DNA of 5,126 nucleotides. It comes from Comamonadaceae bacterium. Lineage in GTDB: Bacteria; Pseudomonadota; Gammaproteobacteria; Burkholderiales; Burkholderiaceae_C. Position numbers and translations under genes: made by a program. The stretch lies in NCBI GenBank assembly GCA_947374505.1, contig CANCCE010000201.1, forward strand, positions 1 through 5,126, in the 5' to 3' direction. The notes beneath the pieces were generated by a model. It did not search any database. It had not been told where the DNA came from and was given only the letters and a program-made list of their open reading frames with translations. Shown here piece by piece: positions 1 through 5,126 of this stretch; the first letter of the stretch is position 1, and every line of letters starts with the position of its first letter.

Positions 1-60
1 GCCCTTGACGACCCGTCCGCCGGTGACGTCCAAGCAAGGAATGATTCGTTTAGCGAGCAT
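1..60 (-). CDS. hisF: HisF, imidazole glycerol phosphate synthase cyclase subunit (5' end only)
   Basis: Only the first 20 codons are present; the gene continues past the left edge of the window. HisF is the cyclase half of imidazole glycerol phosphate synthase. It turns PRFAR plus ammonia supplied by HisH into imidazole glycerol phosphate and AICAR in the cytoplasm. The visible start, MLAKRIIPCLDV followed by GGRVVKG, is the standard first beta strand of the HisF barrel. Asp11 matches the family's catalytic aspartate and Arg5 matches a residue of the ammonia gate described in the Thermotoga enzyme. The ATG lies 11 bp after the hisA stop, and no Shine-Dalgarno sequence precedes it, so translation may depend on coupling to hisA. 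The identification is firm despite the short length, because the motif and the position after hisA agree. The usual full length is about 250 residues. Confidence 0.95.
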   Translation of the reverse strand, partial: MLAKRIIPCLDVTGGRVVKG

Positions 61-71
61 GCAGCGATGAA

Positions 72-812
72 CTAGCCATTCAGAGCGTCAGCACGTGCCT
101 GCGCCAGCGCAAAATCAAGATCGCCGCTGTAAATCGAGCGGCCGCAAATGACGCCCTCGACGCCCTCGCCCTCCACTTGGCACAAGGCATCGATGTCGGC
201 CATGTTAGAGAGCCCGCCCGAAGCGATGACCGGAATCCGCAAGGCCTGCGCCAGCTTGACGGTGGCCTCGATGTTGATACCGCTGAGCATGCCGTCACGG
301 CCAATGTCGGTGTAGATGATGGATTCGACGCCGTAGTCTTCAAACTTTTTGGCTAGGTCAACGACTTCGTGACCGGTGAGTTTGCTCCATCCGTCGGTGG
401 CCACTTTGCCGTCCTTGGCGTCCAAACCCACAATGATGTGACCGCCAAAAGCGGTGCAGGCGTCTTGCAAAAAACCGGGGTTTTTGACAGCGGCCGTACC
501 GATGATGACGTAGCGCAAGCCCGCGTCCAGATAGCGTTCGATGGTGTCGAGGTCGCGAATACCGCCGCCGAGTTGCACATCCACCTCGCTGCCCACTTCA
601 AGCAGGATCTTGCGAATCGCTGCCTCGTTTTTTGGCTTGCCGGCAAAGGCGCCGTTCAAATCCACCAGATGCAGGCGACGCGCGCCTTTGTCGACCCAAC
701 TGCGCGCCATGGCTGCAGGGTCTTCGCCGAAGGTGGTGGACTGGTCCATGTCGCCTTGTTTGAGGCGAACGCAGTGACCATCTTTCAAGTCAATCGCGGG
801 GATGAGTAGCAT
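72..812 (-). CDS. hisA: HisA, ProFAR isomerase (phosphoribosylformimino-5-aminoimidazole carboxamide ribotide isomerase)
   Basis: This 246-residue cytoplasmic enzyme has the normal family length. HisA opens the ribose ring of ProFAR by an Amadori rearrangement to give PRFAR, the substrate of HisF-HisH. It is a (beta-alpha)8 barrel. The start MLLIPAIDLKDG carries the catalytic Asp8, and the second catalytic aspartate is Asp131 in VGLDAKDG. Phosphate-binding loops are visible at QLGGGIR (residues 80-86) and ASGG (197-200), and TDIGRDGM (168-175) marks the middle of the second half-barrel. The ATG at 812 is chosen because it gives the standard N-terminus; no alternative is needed. The gene follows hisH after an 81-bp AT-rich gap and precedes hisF by 11 bp. 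No Shine-Dalgarno sequence is present; the region just upstream of the ATG is mostly pyrimidines and then AAAGCAAC. The reading frame is intact, with no missing key residue. Confidence 0.98.
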   Translation of the reverse strand: MLLIPAIDLKDGHCVRLKQGDMDQSTTFGEDPAAMARSWVDKGARRLHLVDLNGAFAGKPKNEAAIRKILLEVGSEVDVQLGGGIRDLDTIERYLDAGLRYVIIGTAAVKNPGFLQDACTAFGGHIIVGLDAKDGKVATDGWSKLTGHEVVDLAKKFEDYGVESIIYTDIGRDGMLSGINIEATVKLAQALRIPVIASGGLSNMADIDALCQVEGEGVEGVICGRSIYSGDLDFALAQARADALNG

Positions 813-893
813 GTTGCTTTAAAAAAAGGAAGCTAATAAAGGATGAAAAAATAAAGGCCGCTGGACACAGTTCAAAGGCAGGTCAAGAGCAGA
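813..893 (-). other. AT-rich, pyrimidine-rich hisH-hisA intergenic region
   Basis: This 81-bp gap is the only sizeable break in the operon; the other junctions are 4-bp overlaps or spacers of 11 to 22 bp. The half nearest hisA is far richer in A and T than its surroundings. Read on the coding strand it is pyrimidine-dominated, with T runs at 851-846 and 827-821. I see no good hairpin followed by a T run, so it does not look like an intrinsic terminator, and no small ORF with a convincing start is apparent. A weak promoter-like pair exists: TTGAAC at 875-870, then 16 bp, then TATTTT at 853-848. Each box matches the sigma-70 consensus at four of six positions. It could be a secondary promoter for hisA-hisF or an A/U-rich translation enhancer for hisA; the sequence alone does not decide. 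Confidence 0.6.
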
Positions 894-1586
894 TCAGGGA
901 TTCCAGTGCAGGAAGTTGCGGTACAAAGCCAATCCCTGATCGGCGCTCTTTTCAGGATGAAACTGCGTCGCGAAAATATTATCCCGTGCAACCGCCGCTG
1001 TGAAGCGTCCGCCGTAGTCAGCTTCGCCCGCAGTGTTGCGCGCATCAGACGGCTTGGCGTAAAAACTGTGCACAAAGTAGAAATAAGCGCCGTCGGGAAT
1101 GTCGACCCACAGCGCATGCGGTGACTGGCTGCCAGCCGGCAAGGCTGAGCTGCCTTGATAGACTTGGTTCCAGCCCATTTGCGGCACCTTGAAGCGGCTA
1201 CCGTCTGGCTGCAGCCGGCCAGCCAAATCAAACTTGATGACTTCTCCGCCTATCAGCCCAAGTCCGGGTGTGCCGACACCGGCGGGGCCTTCTTCACTGC
1301 GGTCCAGCAGCATCTGCATGCCGACGCAGACGCCAAACAAAGGTTTGTGCGCGGCCGCATGCAGCACCGCTTGGCGCAAGCCTGACTCGTCCAACTCGCG
1401 CATGCAGTCAGGCATGGCGCCCTGCCCTGGCAGCACCACGCGGTCAGCATCAAGAACGTCTTGCGCGCGGGAGGTGACGACCACCTCAAAACCCGCGCCT
1501 TGGGCCACATGCGACACCGCCTGCGACACCGATCGTAAATTACCCATCCCGTAGTCAACCACGGCCACTTTTTTCAGAACTGTCAT
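894..1586 (-). CDS. hisH: HisH, imidazole glycerol phosphate synthase glutaminase subunit
   Basis: HisH is the class I glutamine amidotransferase half of imidazole glycerol phosphate synthase. It hydrolyses glutamine and passes ammonia through the HisF barrel. The protein has 230 residues, slightly longer than the usual 200-215. The N-terminus VAVVDYGMGNLRSV is typical. The catalytic triad is complete: nucleophile Cys87 in GVCVGMQ, and His210 and Glu212 in QFHPEKS. The oxyanion-strand motif, PGVG in the well-studied Thermotoga enzyme, reads PGQG here (residues 53-56, in PGQGAMPDCM), which I recall as common in betaproteobacteria. Part of the extra length lies around residues 122-131 and 145-156, between core elements. 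The ATG at 1586 is 16 bp after the hisB stop and has no Shine-Dalgarno sequence. Its partner HisF lies two genes downstream, with hisA between them, as in many his operons. Confidence 0.97.
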   Translation of the reverse strand: MTVLKKVAVVDYGMGNLRSVSQAVSHVAQGAGFEVVVTSRAQDVLDADRVVLPGQGAMPDCMRELDESGLRQAVLHAAAHKPLFGVCVGMQMLLDRSEEGPAGVGTPGLGLIGGEVIKFDLAGRLQPDGSRFKVPQMGWNQVYQGSSALPAGSQSPHALWVDIPDGAYFYFVHSFYAKPSDARNTAGEADYGGRFTAAVARDNIFATQFHPEKSADQGLALYRNFLHWNP

Positions 1587-1602
1587 GACGGCATCAGGCG
1601 GT

Positions 1603-2226
1603 TTACAAAGAACCCTTGGTCGAAGGAATCACACCGGCCATGCGCGGGTCTAGCTCCAGCGCCATGCGCAGGGCGCGGGCGAAGGCTTTGAACACCGTTT
1701 CAGCTTGGTGATGGGCGTTTTCGCCGCGCAGATTGTCGATGTGCAGGGTGACAAAAGCGTGATTGGCAAAGCCCTGGAAAAACTCAAAAGCCAGTTGCGA
1801 GTCAAACGTGCCGATCATGCCGCTGGTGAACGGCACATTCATGACAAGACCTGGACGGCCGGAAAAGTCGATGACCACGCGGCTCAAAGCCTCGTCCAGC
1901 GGCACATAGGCGTGGCCATAACGGCGCAGGCCTTTTTTGTCACCGACGGCCAGCGCCACCGCTTGGCCCAGCGTGATGCCCACGTCTTCTACCGTGTGAT
2001 GGCCGTCAATGTGCAAGTCGCCATCGGCCTGAATGTCCAGGTCGATCAGCCCGTGACGGGCGATCTGATCCAGCATGTGGTCAAAAAACCCGATGCCCGT
2101 GTTGAGGTTTGACGCACCCGAGCCATCCAGATTCACTTTGGCGGTGATTTTGGTTTCAGCCGTGTTGCGCGTGACTTCAGCGGAGCGCGGTACGAAAGCG
2201 GTAGGAGGCGTGGCGGTGGTGGTCAT
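1603..2226 (-). CDS. hisB: HisB, imidazoleglycerol-phosphate dehydratase (monofunctional)
   Basis: HisB removes water from imidazole glycerol phosphate to give imidazole acetol phosphate, the substrate of HisC. The family is a manganese enzyme that assembles into a large oligomer in the cytoplasm. The 207-residue protein carries only the dehydratase domain; the N-terminal HAD phosphatase of the bifunctional enterobacterial HisB is absent. Metal-binding and catalytic signatures are present as FFDHMLDQIARHG (47-59), the first HHxxE at His76-His77-Glu80, and the second at His172-His173-Glu176. The C-terminus IPSTKGSL is typical. About 16 Thr/Pro/Ala-rich residues precede the conserved AEVTRNTAET. 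The ATG is nevertheless well supported: it overlaps the hisC stop as ATGA, and no other start codon lies nearby in frame. No Shine-Dalgarno sequence is seen, so translational coupling to hisC is likely. Confidence 0.98.
   Translation of the reverse strand: MTTTATPPTAFVPRSAEVTRNTAETKITAKVNLDGSGASNLNTGIGFFDHMLDQIARHGLIDLDIQADGDLHIDGHHTVEDVGITLGQAVALAVGDKKGLRRYGHAYVPLDEALSRVVIDFSGRPGLVMNVPFTSGMIGTFDSQLAFEFFQGFANHAFVTLHIDNLRGENAHHQAETVFKAFARALRMALELDPRMAGVIPSTKGSL
2223..2226 (-). other. ATGA stop/start overlap, hisC to hisB
   Basis: The hisB ATG (2226-2224) and the hisC TGA (2225-2223) share two bases in the four-base ATGA. Such overlaps usually mean that the ribosome finishing one gene re-initiates on the next. 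The 20 bases upstream have no Shine-Dalgarno sequence, which strengthens the case for coupling. The palindrome AAAGCTTT sits directly upstream of the ATG and looks incidental. Confidence 0.9.
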
Positions 2227-3347
2227 AAAGCTTTTTGAAGGGTGGCCAGCAGTTGCGTATTTTCATCGGCCGTGCCAACTGTCAGGCGCAGGCAATTGCT
2301 CAGCAATGGGTGCATTTTAGAAATATTTTTGACCAGCACACCGCCGGCCTTCAGGCGCTCGAAAACCAGGCCGGCTGCGTCAGCAGCCCCAGGCACACGA
2401 ACCAGGATCATGTTGGCGTCGCTGTTCCAGACTGTCAGGCCCGGCATGGCGCGCAGCGCCTTGAGCAAGCGTTCGCGTTGCTGCACCAGATCGGCGGCTT
2501 GCGCGGCGAAGACTTCTTGGTGCTCTAGCGCGAACAGCGCGCACTCGTAATTCAGCACGCTGATGTTGTAGGGTGGCCGCACCTTGTCGATTTCGGCGAT
2601 CAGCGCCTTTGGCCCCATCATGTAGCCCAGTCGCACACCGGCCAAGCCAAACTTGCTGAGCGTGCGCATCAGCAACACATGGCCATGGCGACTGATGCGG
2701 CCTAAGTAACTCTTGCTCGAAAACGGTTGATAAGCCTCGTCCATGACAACCAGACCGCCTTGCTCGCCAACGGCGGCGATGATTTTTTCAATCACCGCGT
2801 CGTCCCATAAATTGGCCGTCGGGTTGTTCGGATAAGCCAAGTAGACGATGGACGGCTGGTGCTCGGCGATGGCCGCCAGCATGGCCGCTTCGTCGAGTTC
2901 GAAGTCAGGGGTCAGCGGCACGCCAACGAAAGCCAGACCTTGCAACTGGGCGCTCATGGCGTACATCACGAAGCCGGGCACGGGGGCCAGCACGCTGCCG
3001 CCGGGGACATTGCAGGCCAGCGACAGCAGCGATATCAATTCGTCCGAGCCATTGCCCAGCATGATGTCAAAGCCTTCGGGCATGCCGGCGTAGTCGGCCA
3101 GCGCGCGGCGCAAGTCGTTGACACGACCGTCCGGGTAGCGGTTCAGCGCGAGCGCACCCAGACGCCGACCAAGCTCGACTTGCAAGTGCGCTGGCAACCG
3201 GTGTGGGTTTTCCATGGCATCGAGCTTGACCATGCCGACAGAGTCTTGAATGGCATAAGCGTGCATCGACTGCACATCTTGCCGGATGCGTTTTTTCAAC
3301 TCGGGGCTGAGTTGGCCTGACGGGTTGACGCTGTTCACGTTAATCAT
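2223..3347 (-). CDS. hisC: HisC, histidinol-phosphate aminotransferase
   Basis: HisC transfers the amino group of glutamate to imidazole acetol phosphate, giving L-histidinol phosphate and 2-oxoglutarate. It is a PLP-dependent fold-type I aminotransferase, normally a cytoplasmic dimer. The 374-residue protein is slightly longer than many homologues (about 350-365) because of an N-terminal stretch of some 20 residues before the conserved region. Visible family residues are Asn47 in AMENPH, Tyr71 in RYPDG, the PLP-phosphate loop GNGSDE (98-103), Asn175 in AYPNNPT, Asp203 in MDEAY, the Schiff-base Lys232 in TLSKFGLAGVRLGY with Arg239, and the substrate carboxylate-binding Arg354 in CLRLTVG. The ATG at 3347 overlaps the hisD stop as ATGA. 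A GGGGTG four bases upstream is the only Shine-Dalgarno-like sequence at any start in this window. The position between hisD and hisB supports HisC over other class I/II aminotransferases. Confidence 0.97.
   Translation of the reverse strand: MINVNSVNPSGQLSPELKKRIRQDVQSMHAYAIQDSVGMVKLDAMENPHRLPAHLQVELGRRLGALALNRYPDGRVNDLRRALADYAGMPEGFDIMLGNGSDELISLLSLACNVPGGSVLAPVPGFVMYAMSAQLQGLAFVGVPLTPDFELDEAAMLAAIAEHQPSIVYLAYPNNPTANLWDDAVIEKIIAAVGEQGGLVVMDEAYQPFSSKSYLGRISRHGHVLLMRTLSKFGLAGVRLGYMMGPKALIAEIDKVRPPYNISVLNYECALFALEHQEVFAAQAADLVQQRERLLKALRAMPGLTVWNSDANMILVRVPGAADAAGLVFERLKAGGVLVKNISKMHPLLSNCLRLTVGTADENTQLLATLQKAL
3344..3347 (-). other. ATGA stop/start overlap, hisD to hisC
   Basis: The hisC ATG (3347-3345) and the hisD TGA (3346-3344) overlap in ATGA, the same junction type as hisC-hisB. 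GGGGTG lies four bases before the ATG and could pair weakly with the 16S rRNA tail, although the spacing is short. Re-initiation by ribosomes leaving hisD is the likely mode of translation. Confidence 0.9.
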
Positions 3348-4687
3348 GCGGCACCCCGCATTGGCGGCACGTCGTTCAATCGCAACTCAGCGGCACGGGC
3401 ATGGGCTTGCAGACCTTCGCCGTAAGCCAGCTCGGCAGCCACCGGACCCAGCACCTGAGCACCGGCTTGGCTGACCTCAATCAGGCTGGAACGCTTTTGA
3501 AAGTCATAAACCCCGAGCGGGCTCGAAAAACGCGCTGTGCCGCTGGTCGGCAAGACGTGGTTCGGACCGGCGCAGTAGTCGCCCAGACTTTCGCTGGTGT
3601 AGGCGCCTAAAAAGATCGCGCCAGCATGCTTGAGCAAAGGCTCCCAGCGCTGCGGGTCACGGGTCGAGACTTCGAGATGCTCCGGCGCAATGCGGTTGCT
3701 GATCTCGCAGGCTTCTTCCATGCTGCGGGTCTGAATCAAAGCGCCGCGGTCGTTCAGGGATTTGGCGATGATGGCGGCGCGCGGCATGCTCGGCAGCAAA
3801 CGGTCGATGGCGGCTTGCACTTCGTCGATGTAGGCGTCGTCCGGGCACAGCAAAATGCTTTGCGCCAACTCATCATGCTCTGCTTGGCTGAAGAGATCCA
3901 TGGCGACCCAGTCGGCTGGCGTGCTGCCGTCAGCCAAGACCAAAATTTCAGACGGCCCGGCAATCATGTCGATGCCGACGGTGCCGAAAACGCGGCGCTT
4001 GGCCGCCGCCACATAAGCATTGCCCGGGCCGGTGATCTTGTCGACCGCTGGCACTGTGGCCGTGCCGTAGGCCAGTGCGGCCACCGCTTGCGCGCCTCCG
4101 ATGGTGAAGACCCGGGTGACACCGGCCACATGAGCAGCCGCCAGCACCAGCGGGTTTTTGTCACCGCGCGGGGTCGGCACCACCATGATGATCTCGCCGA
4201 CACCCGCGACATGCGCAGGAATCGCGTTCATCAGCACCGACGATGGATAAGCCGCTTTGCCGCCGGGCACGTAGATGCCCACGCGGTCGAGTGGCGTGAC
4301 TTTTTGTCCCAGCAAACTGCCGTCGGCGTCACGGTAACTCCAGCTCTCGCCGCAGGCTTTTTTCTGCGCCTCGTGGTAGCTGCGAACCCGCGCAGCGGCC
4401 GCTTGTAGTGCAACGCGCTGAGCTTCTGGAAGCCCCTCAAAAGCCGCTTTAAGTTCGGCTTGCGTCAGCTCCAAGGCCTGCACGCTGGCCGCCTCCAGCC
4501 CATCAAAACGGCTGGTGTACTCCAACACTGCGGCATCACCGCGCAGCTGCACGTCGGCCAGAATCGCGGCAACGCGCTCTTCAATCGCCGCATCGGCGTC
4601 TGCTGACCAATGCAGGCGCGCCTTGAAGGCAGCTTCAAAGCCGCTGGCAAGCGTGGACAGACGGACAGGTTGAGCGACGAGGTTCAT
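3344..4687 (-). CDS. hisD: HisD, histidinol dehydrogenase
   Basis: HisD carries out the last two steps of the pathway, oxidising L-histidinol to L-histidine through histidinal with two NAD+. It is a zinc-dependent homodimer in the cytoplasm. With the start at 4687 the protein has 447 residues, close to the family norm of 430-440. The four residues matching the E. coli zinc ligands are Gln268 and His271 (FSQAEHDE), Asp370 (ESLGDYCAGPNHVLPT) and His429 (LQAHARAAEL). The catalytic pair is Glu336-His337 in APEHLE. Nucleotide-binding and core motifs include GIYVPGGKAAYPSS (137-150), TIGGAQAVAALAYGT (195-209) and KITGPGNAYVAAAK (217-230). An in-frame ATG at 4741 would add 18 residues and overlap hisG by 32 bp. 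I prefer 4687 because the extra residues, MIHWLGLSPLNIFFSVAP, are encoded largely by the end of hisG and do not resemble HisD. The gene starts 22 bp after hisG and overlaps hisC at its end. Confidence 0.97.
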   Translation of the reverse strand: MNLVAQPVRLSTLASGFEAAFKARLHWSADADAAIEERVAAILADVQLRGDAAVLEYTSRFDGLEAASVQALELTQAELKAAFEGLPEAQRVALQAAAARVRSYHEAQKKACGESWSYRDADGSLLGQKVTPLDRVGIYVPGGKAAYPSSVLMNAIPAHVAGVGEIIMVVPTPRGDKNPLVLAAAHVAGVTRVFTIGGAQAVAALAYGTATVPAVDKITGPGNAYVAAAKRRVFGTVGIDMIAGPSEILVLADGSTPADWVAMDLFSQAEHDELAQSILLCPDDAYIDEVQAAIDRLLPSMPRAAIIAKSLNDRGALIQTRSMEEACEISNRIAPEHLEVSTRDPQRWEPLLKHAGAIFLGAYTSESLGDYCAGPNHVLPTSGTARFSSPLGVYDFQKRSSLIEVSQAGAQVLGPVAAELAYGEGLQAHARAAELRLNDVPPMRGAA

Positions 4688-4709
4688 TGGGGCAACAGAA
4701 AAGAAAATG

Positions 4710-5126
4710 TTAAGCGGCGACAGCCCGAGCCAGTGAATCAATCAGGCGGCGAATCGGCTCTTGTTTGAGCTTGAGCGCCACTTGGTTGACCACCAAGTGG
4801 GAGCTGATGTCCATGATGCGCTCGACTTCCACCAAGTGGTTGGCTTTGAGCGTGTTGCCGGTGGAGACCAGGTCGACAATCGCGTCGGCCAGACCCGTCA
4901 AAGGCGCGAGCTCCATGCTGCCGTACAACTTGATCAGGTCGACATGAACGCCCTTGCTGGCGAAAAAATCACGTGAGATGGCCACGTACTTGGTGGCGAC
5001 CTTGAGGCGTCCCCCTTGGCGCACGGCTGCGGCGTAATCAAAGCCATCACGCACCGCCACGCTGATGCGGCATTTTGCGATTTGCAAATCCAGCGGCTGG
5101 TACAAGCCCTGGCTGCCGGATTCAAG
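4710..5126 (-). CDS. hisG: HisG, ATP phosphoribosyltransferase, short form (3' part)
   Basis: HisG catalyses the first, committed step: ATP plus PRPP gives phosphoribosyl-ATP and pyrophosphate. It is normally the point of feedback inhibition by histidine. The last 138 codons are present; the start lies beyond the right edge. The frame stays open to the edge (LESGSQGLYQPLDL...), so a TTG codon at 5105 is internal and not a start. Family signatures are GLYQPLDLQIAKCR, KLYGSMELAPLTGLAD and the PRPP-binding stretch DAIVDLVSTGNTLKAN (4886-4839). The protein ends soon after, in RRLIDSLARAVAA, without the roughly 80-residue C-terminal regulatory domain of long-form HisG. It therefore belongs to the short form, about 210 residues in full, which works in a complex with HisZ. 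The stop at 4710 is 22 bp before hisD. An inverted repeat lies inside the gene near the 3' end. Confidence 0.97.
   Translation of the reverse strand, partial: LESGSQGLYQPLDLQIAKCRISVAVRDGFDYAAAVRQGGRLKVATKYVAISRDFFASKGVHVDLIKLYGSMELAPLTGLADAIVDLVSTGNTLKANHLVEVERIMDISSHLVVNQVALKLKQEPIRRLIDSLARAVAA
4778..4800. repeat. Perfect 9-bp inverted repeat inside hisG, with a nearby direct copy
   Basis: On the plus strand CCACTTGGT (4778-4786) and ACCAAGTGG (4792-4800) are exact reverse complements separated by five bases, so the hisG mRNA could fold a nine-pair hairpin. The 11-base word CCACCAAGTGG containing the right arm (4790-4800) recurs as a direct copy at 4829-4839, 39 bases away. Both copies encode His-Leu-Val in conserved HisG sequence (HLVE and HLVV), so protein coding and codon choice may explain them. 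No T run follows the hairpin, so it is not a standard terminator. Confidence 0.5.

Noticed and set aside
470..485. Inverted repeat AAAAACC-GG-GGTTTTT inside hisA, resembling a short terminator
   Set aside because: The stem is mostly A-T with a very short loop, it lies in mid-gene, and it encodes VKNPGFL in the conserved hisA frame. Best explained by coding sequence.
369..809. Plus-strand open frame (146 codons) opposite hisA
   Set aside because: It is antisense to an intact, fully recognisable hisA, with no motif or ribosome binding site; a mirror of codon bias.
813..860. Possible intrinsic terminator between hisH and hisA
   Set aside because: T runs are present on the coding strand, but no stable GC-rich stem precedes them; only 3- to 4-bp stems such as GCTT/AAGC can be drawn.
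872..1231. Minus-strand frame of 119 codons extending past the hisH stop into the intergenic gap
   Set aside because: It is in another frame within hisH and resembles no family; hisH in its own frame is complete with its catalytic triad.
3626..4408. Long plus-strand open frame (260 codons) opposite hisD
   Set aside because: It lies entirely antisense to hisD, has no recognisable domain or upstream signal, and its composition is what the opposite strand of a GC-rich gene gives. hisD has all its catalytic residues.
5103..5105. TTG as a start codon for a short HisG
   Set aside because: The frame is open through to the window edge with HisG-like residues upstream, and family members have about 75 more residues before this point.
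1..5126. Histidine leader peptide or attenuator, riboswitch, mobile element, CRISPR
   Set aside because: No His-codon run with alternative hairpins, no repeat array and no transposase were found. A leader would lie upstream of hisG, outside the window.

Overview
The window holds most of a histidine biosynthesis operon, all of it transcribed from the minus strand (right to left). In transcription order it contains the 3' part of hisG, then complete hisD, hisC, hisB, hisH and hisA, then the first 20 codons of hisF, which runs off the left edge. Protein features seen here fit a betaproteobacterium of the Burkholderiales, most likely the Comamonadaceae (Polaromonas/Rhodoferax-like): a short-form HisG, a monofunctional HisB with LHIDGHHTVED, a HisH with PGQGAMPDCM, and a moderately high GC content by eye. 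The genus is inferred from remembered family sequences, not from a search.

Layout: hisG (right edge to 4710) is followed after 22 bp by hisD (4687-3344). hisD and hisC (3347-2223) overlap by an ATGA, and so do hisC and hisB (2226-1603). hisH (1586-894) starts 16 bp after hisB. An AT-rich gap of 81 bp, the only sizeable one, separates hisH from hisA (812-72). hisF starts at 60, 11 bp after hisA. No stretch longer than 300 bases lacks a gene. No RNA gene, mobile element, CRISPR array, convincing terminator or attenuator is visible. The operon's own promoter must lie beyond the right edge.

The enzymes cover much of the pathway. HisG makes phosphoribosyl-ATP. HisA isomerises ProFAR to PRFAR. HisH feeds ammonia from glutamine to HisF, which makes imidazole glycerol phosphate and AICAR. 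HisB dehydrates imidazole glycerol phosphate, HisC transaminates the product, and HisD oxidises histidinol to histidine. Not in the window are the HisI and HisE activities (probably just downstream of hisF), a histidinol-phosphate phosphatase (HisB here has no phosphatase domain), and HisZ, the regulatory partner that short-form HisG enzymes need.

This is an ordinary core-metabolism region, and I see no previously undescribed system. The points worth a second look are modest: five of six visible starts lack a Shine-Dalgarno sequence, the hisH-hisA gap is unusual, the hisD start is ambiguous, and there is a perfect inverted repeat near the end of hisG.
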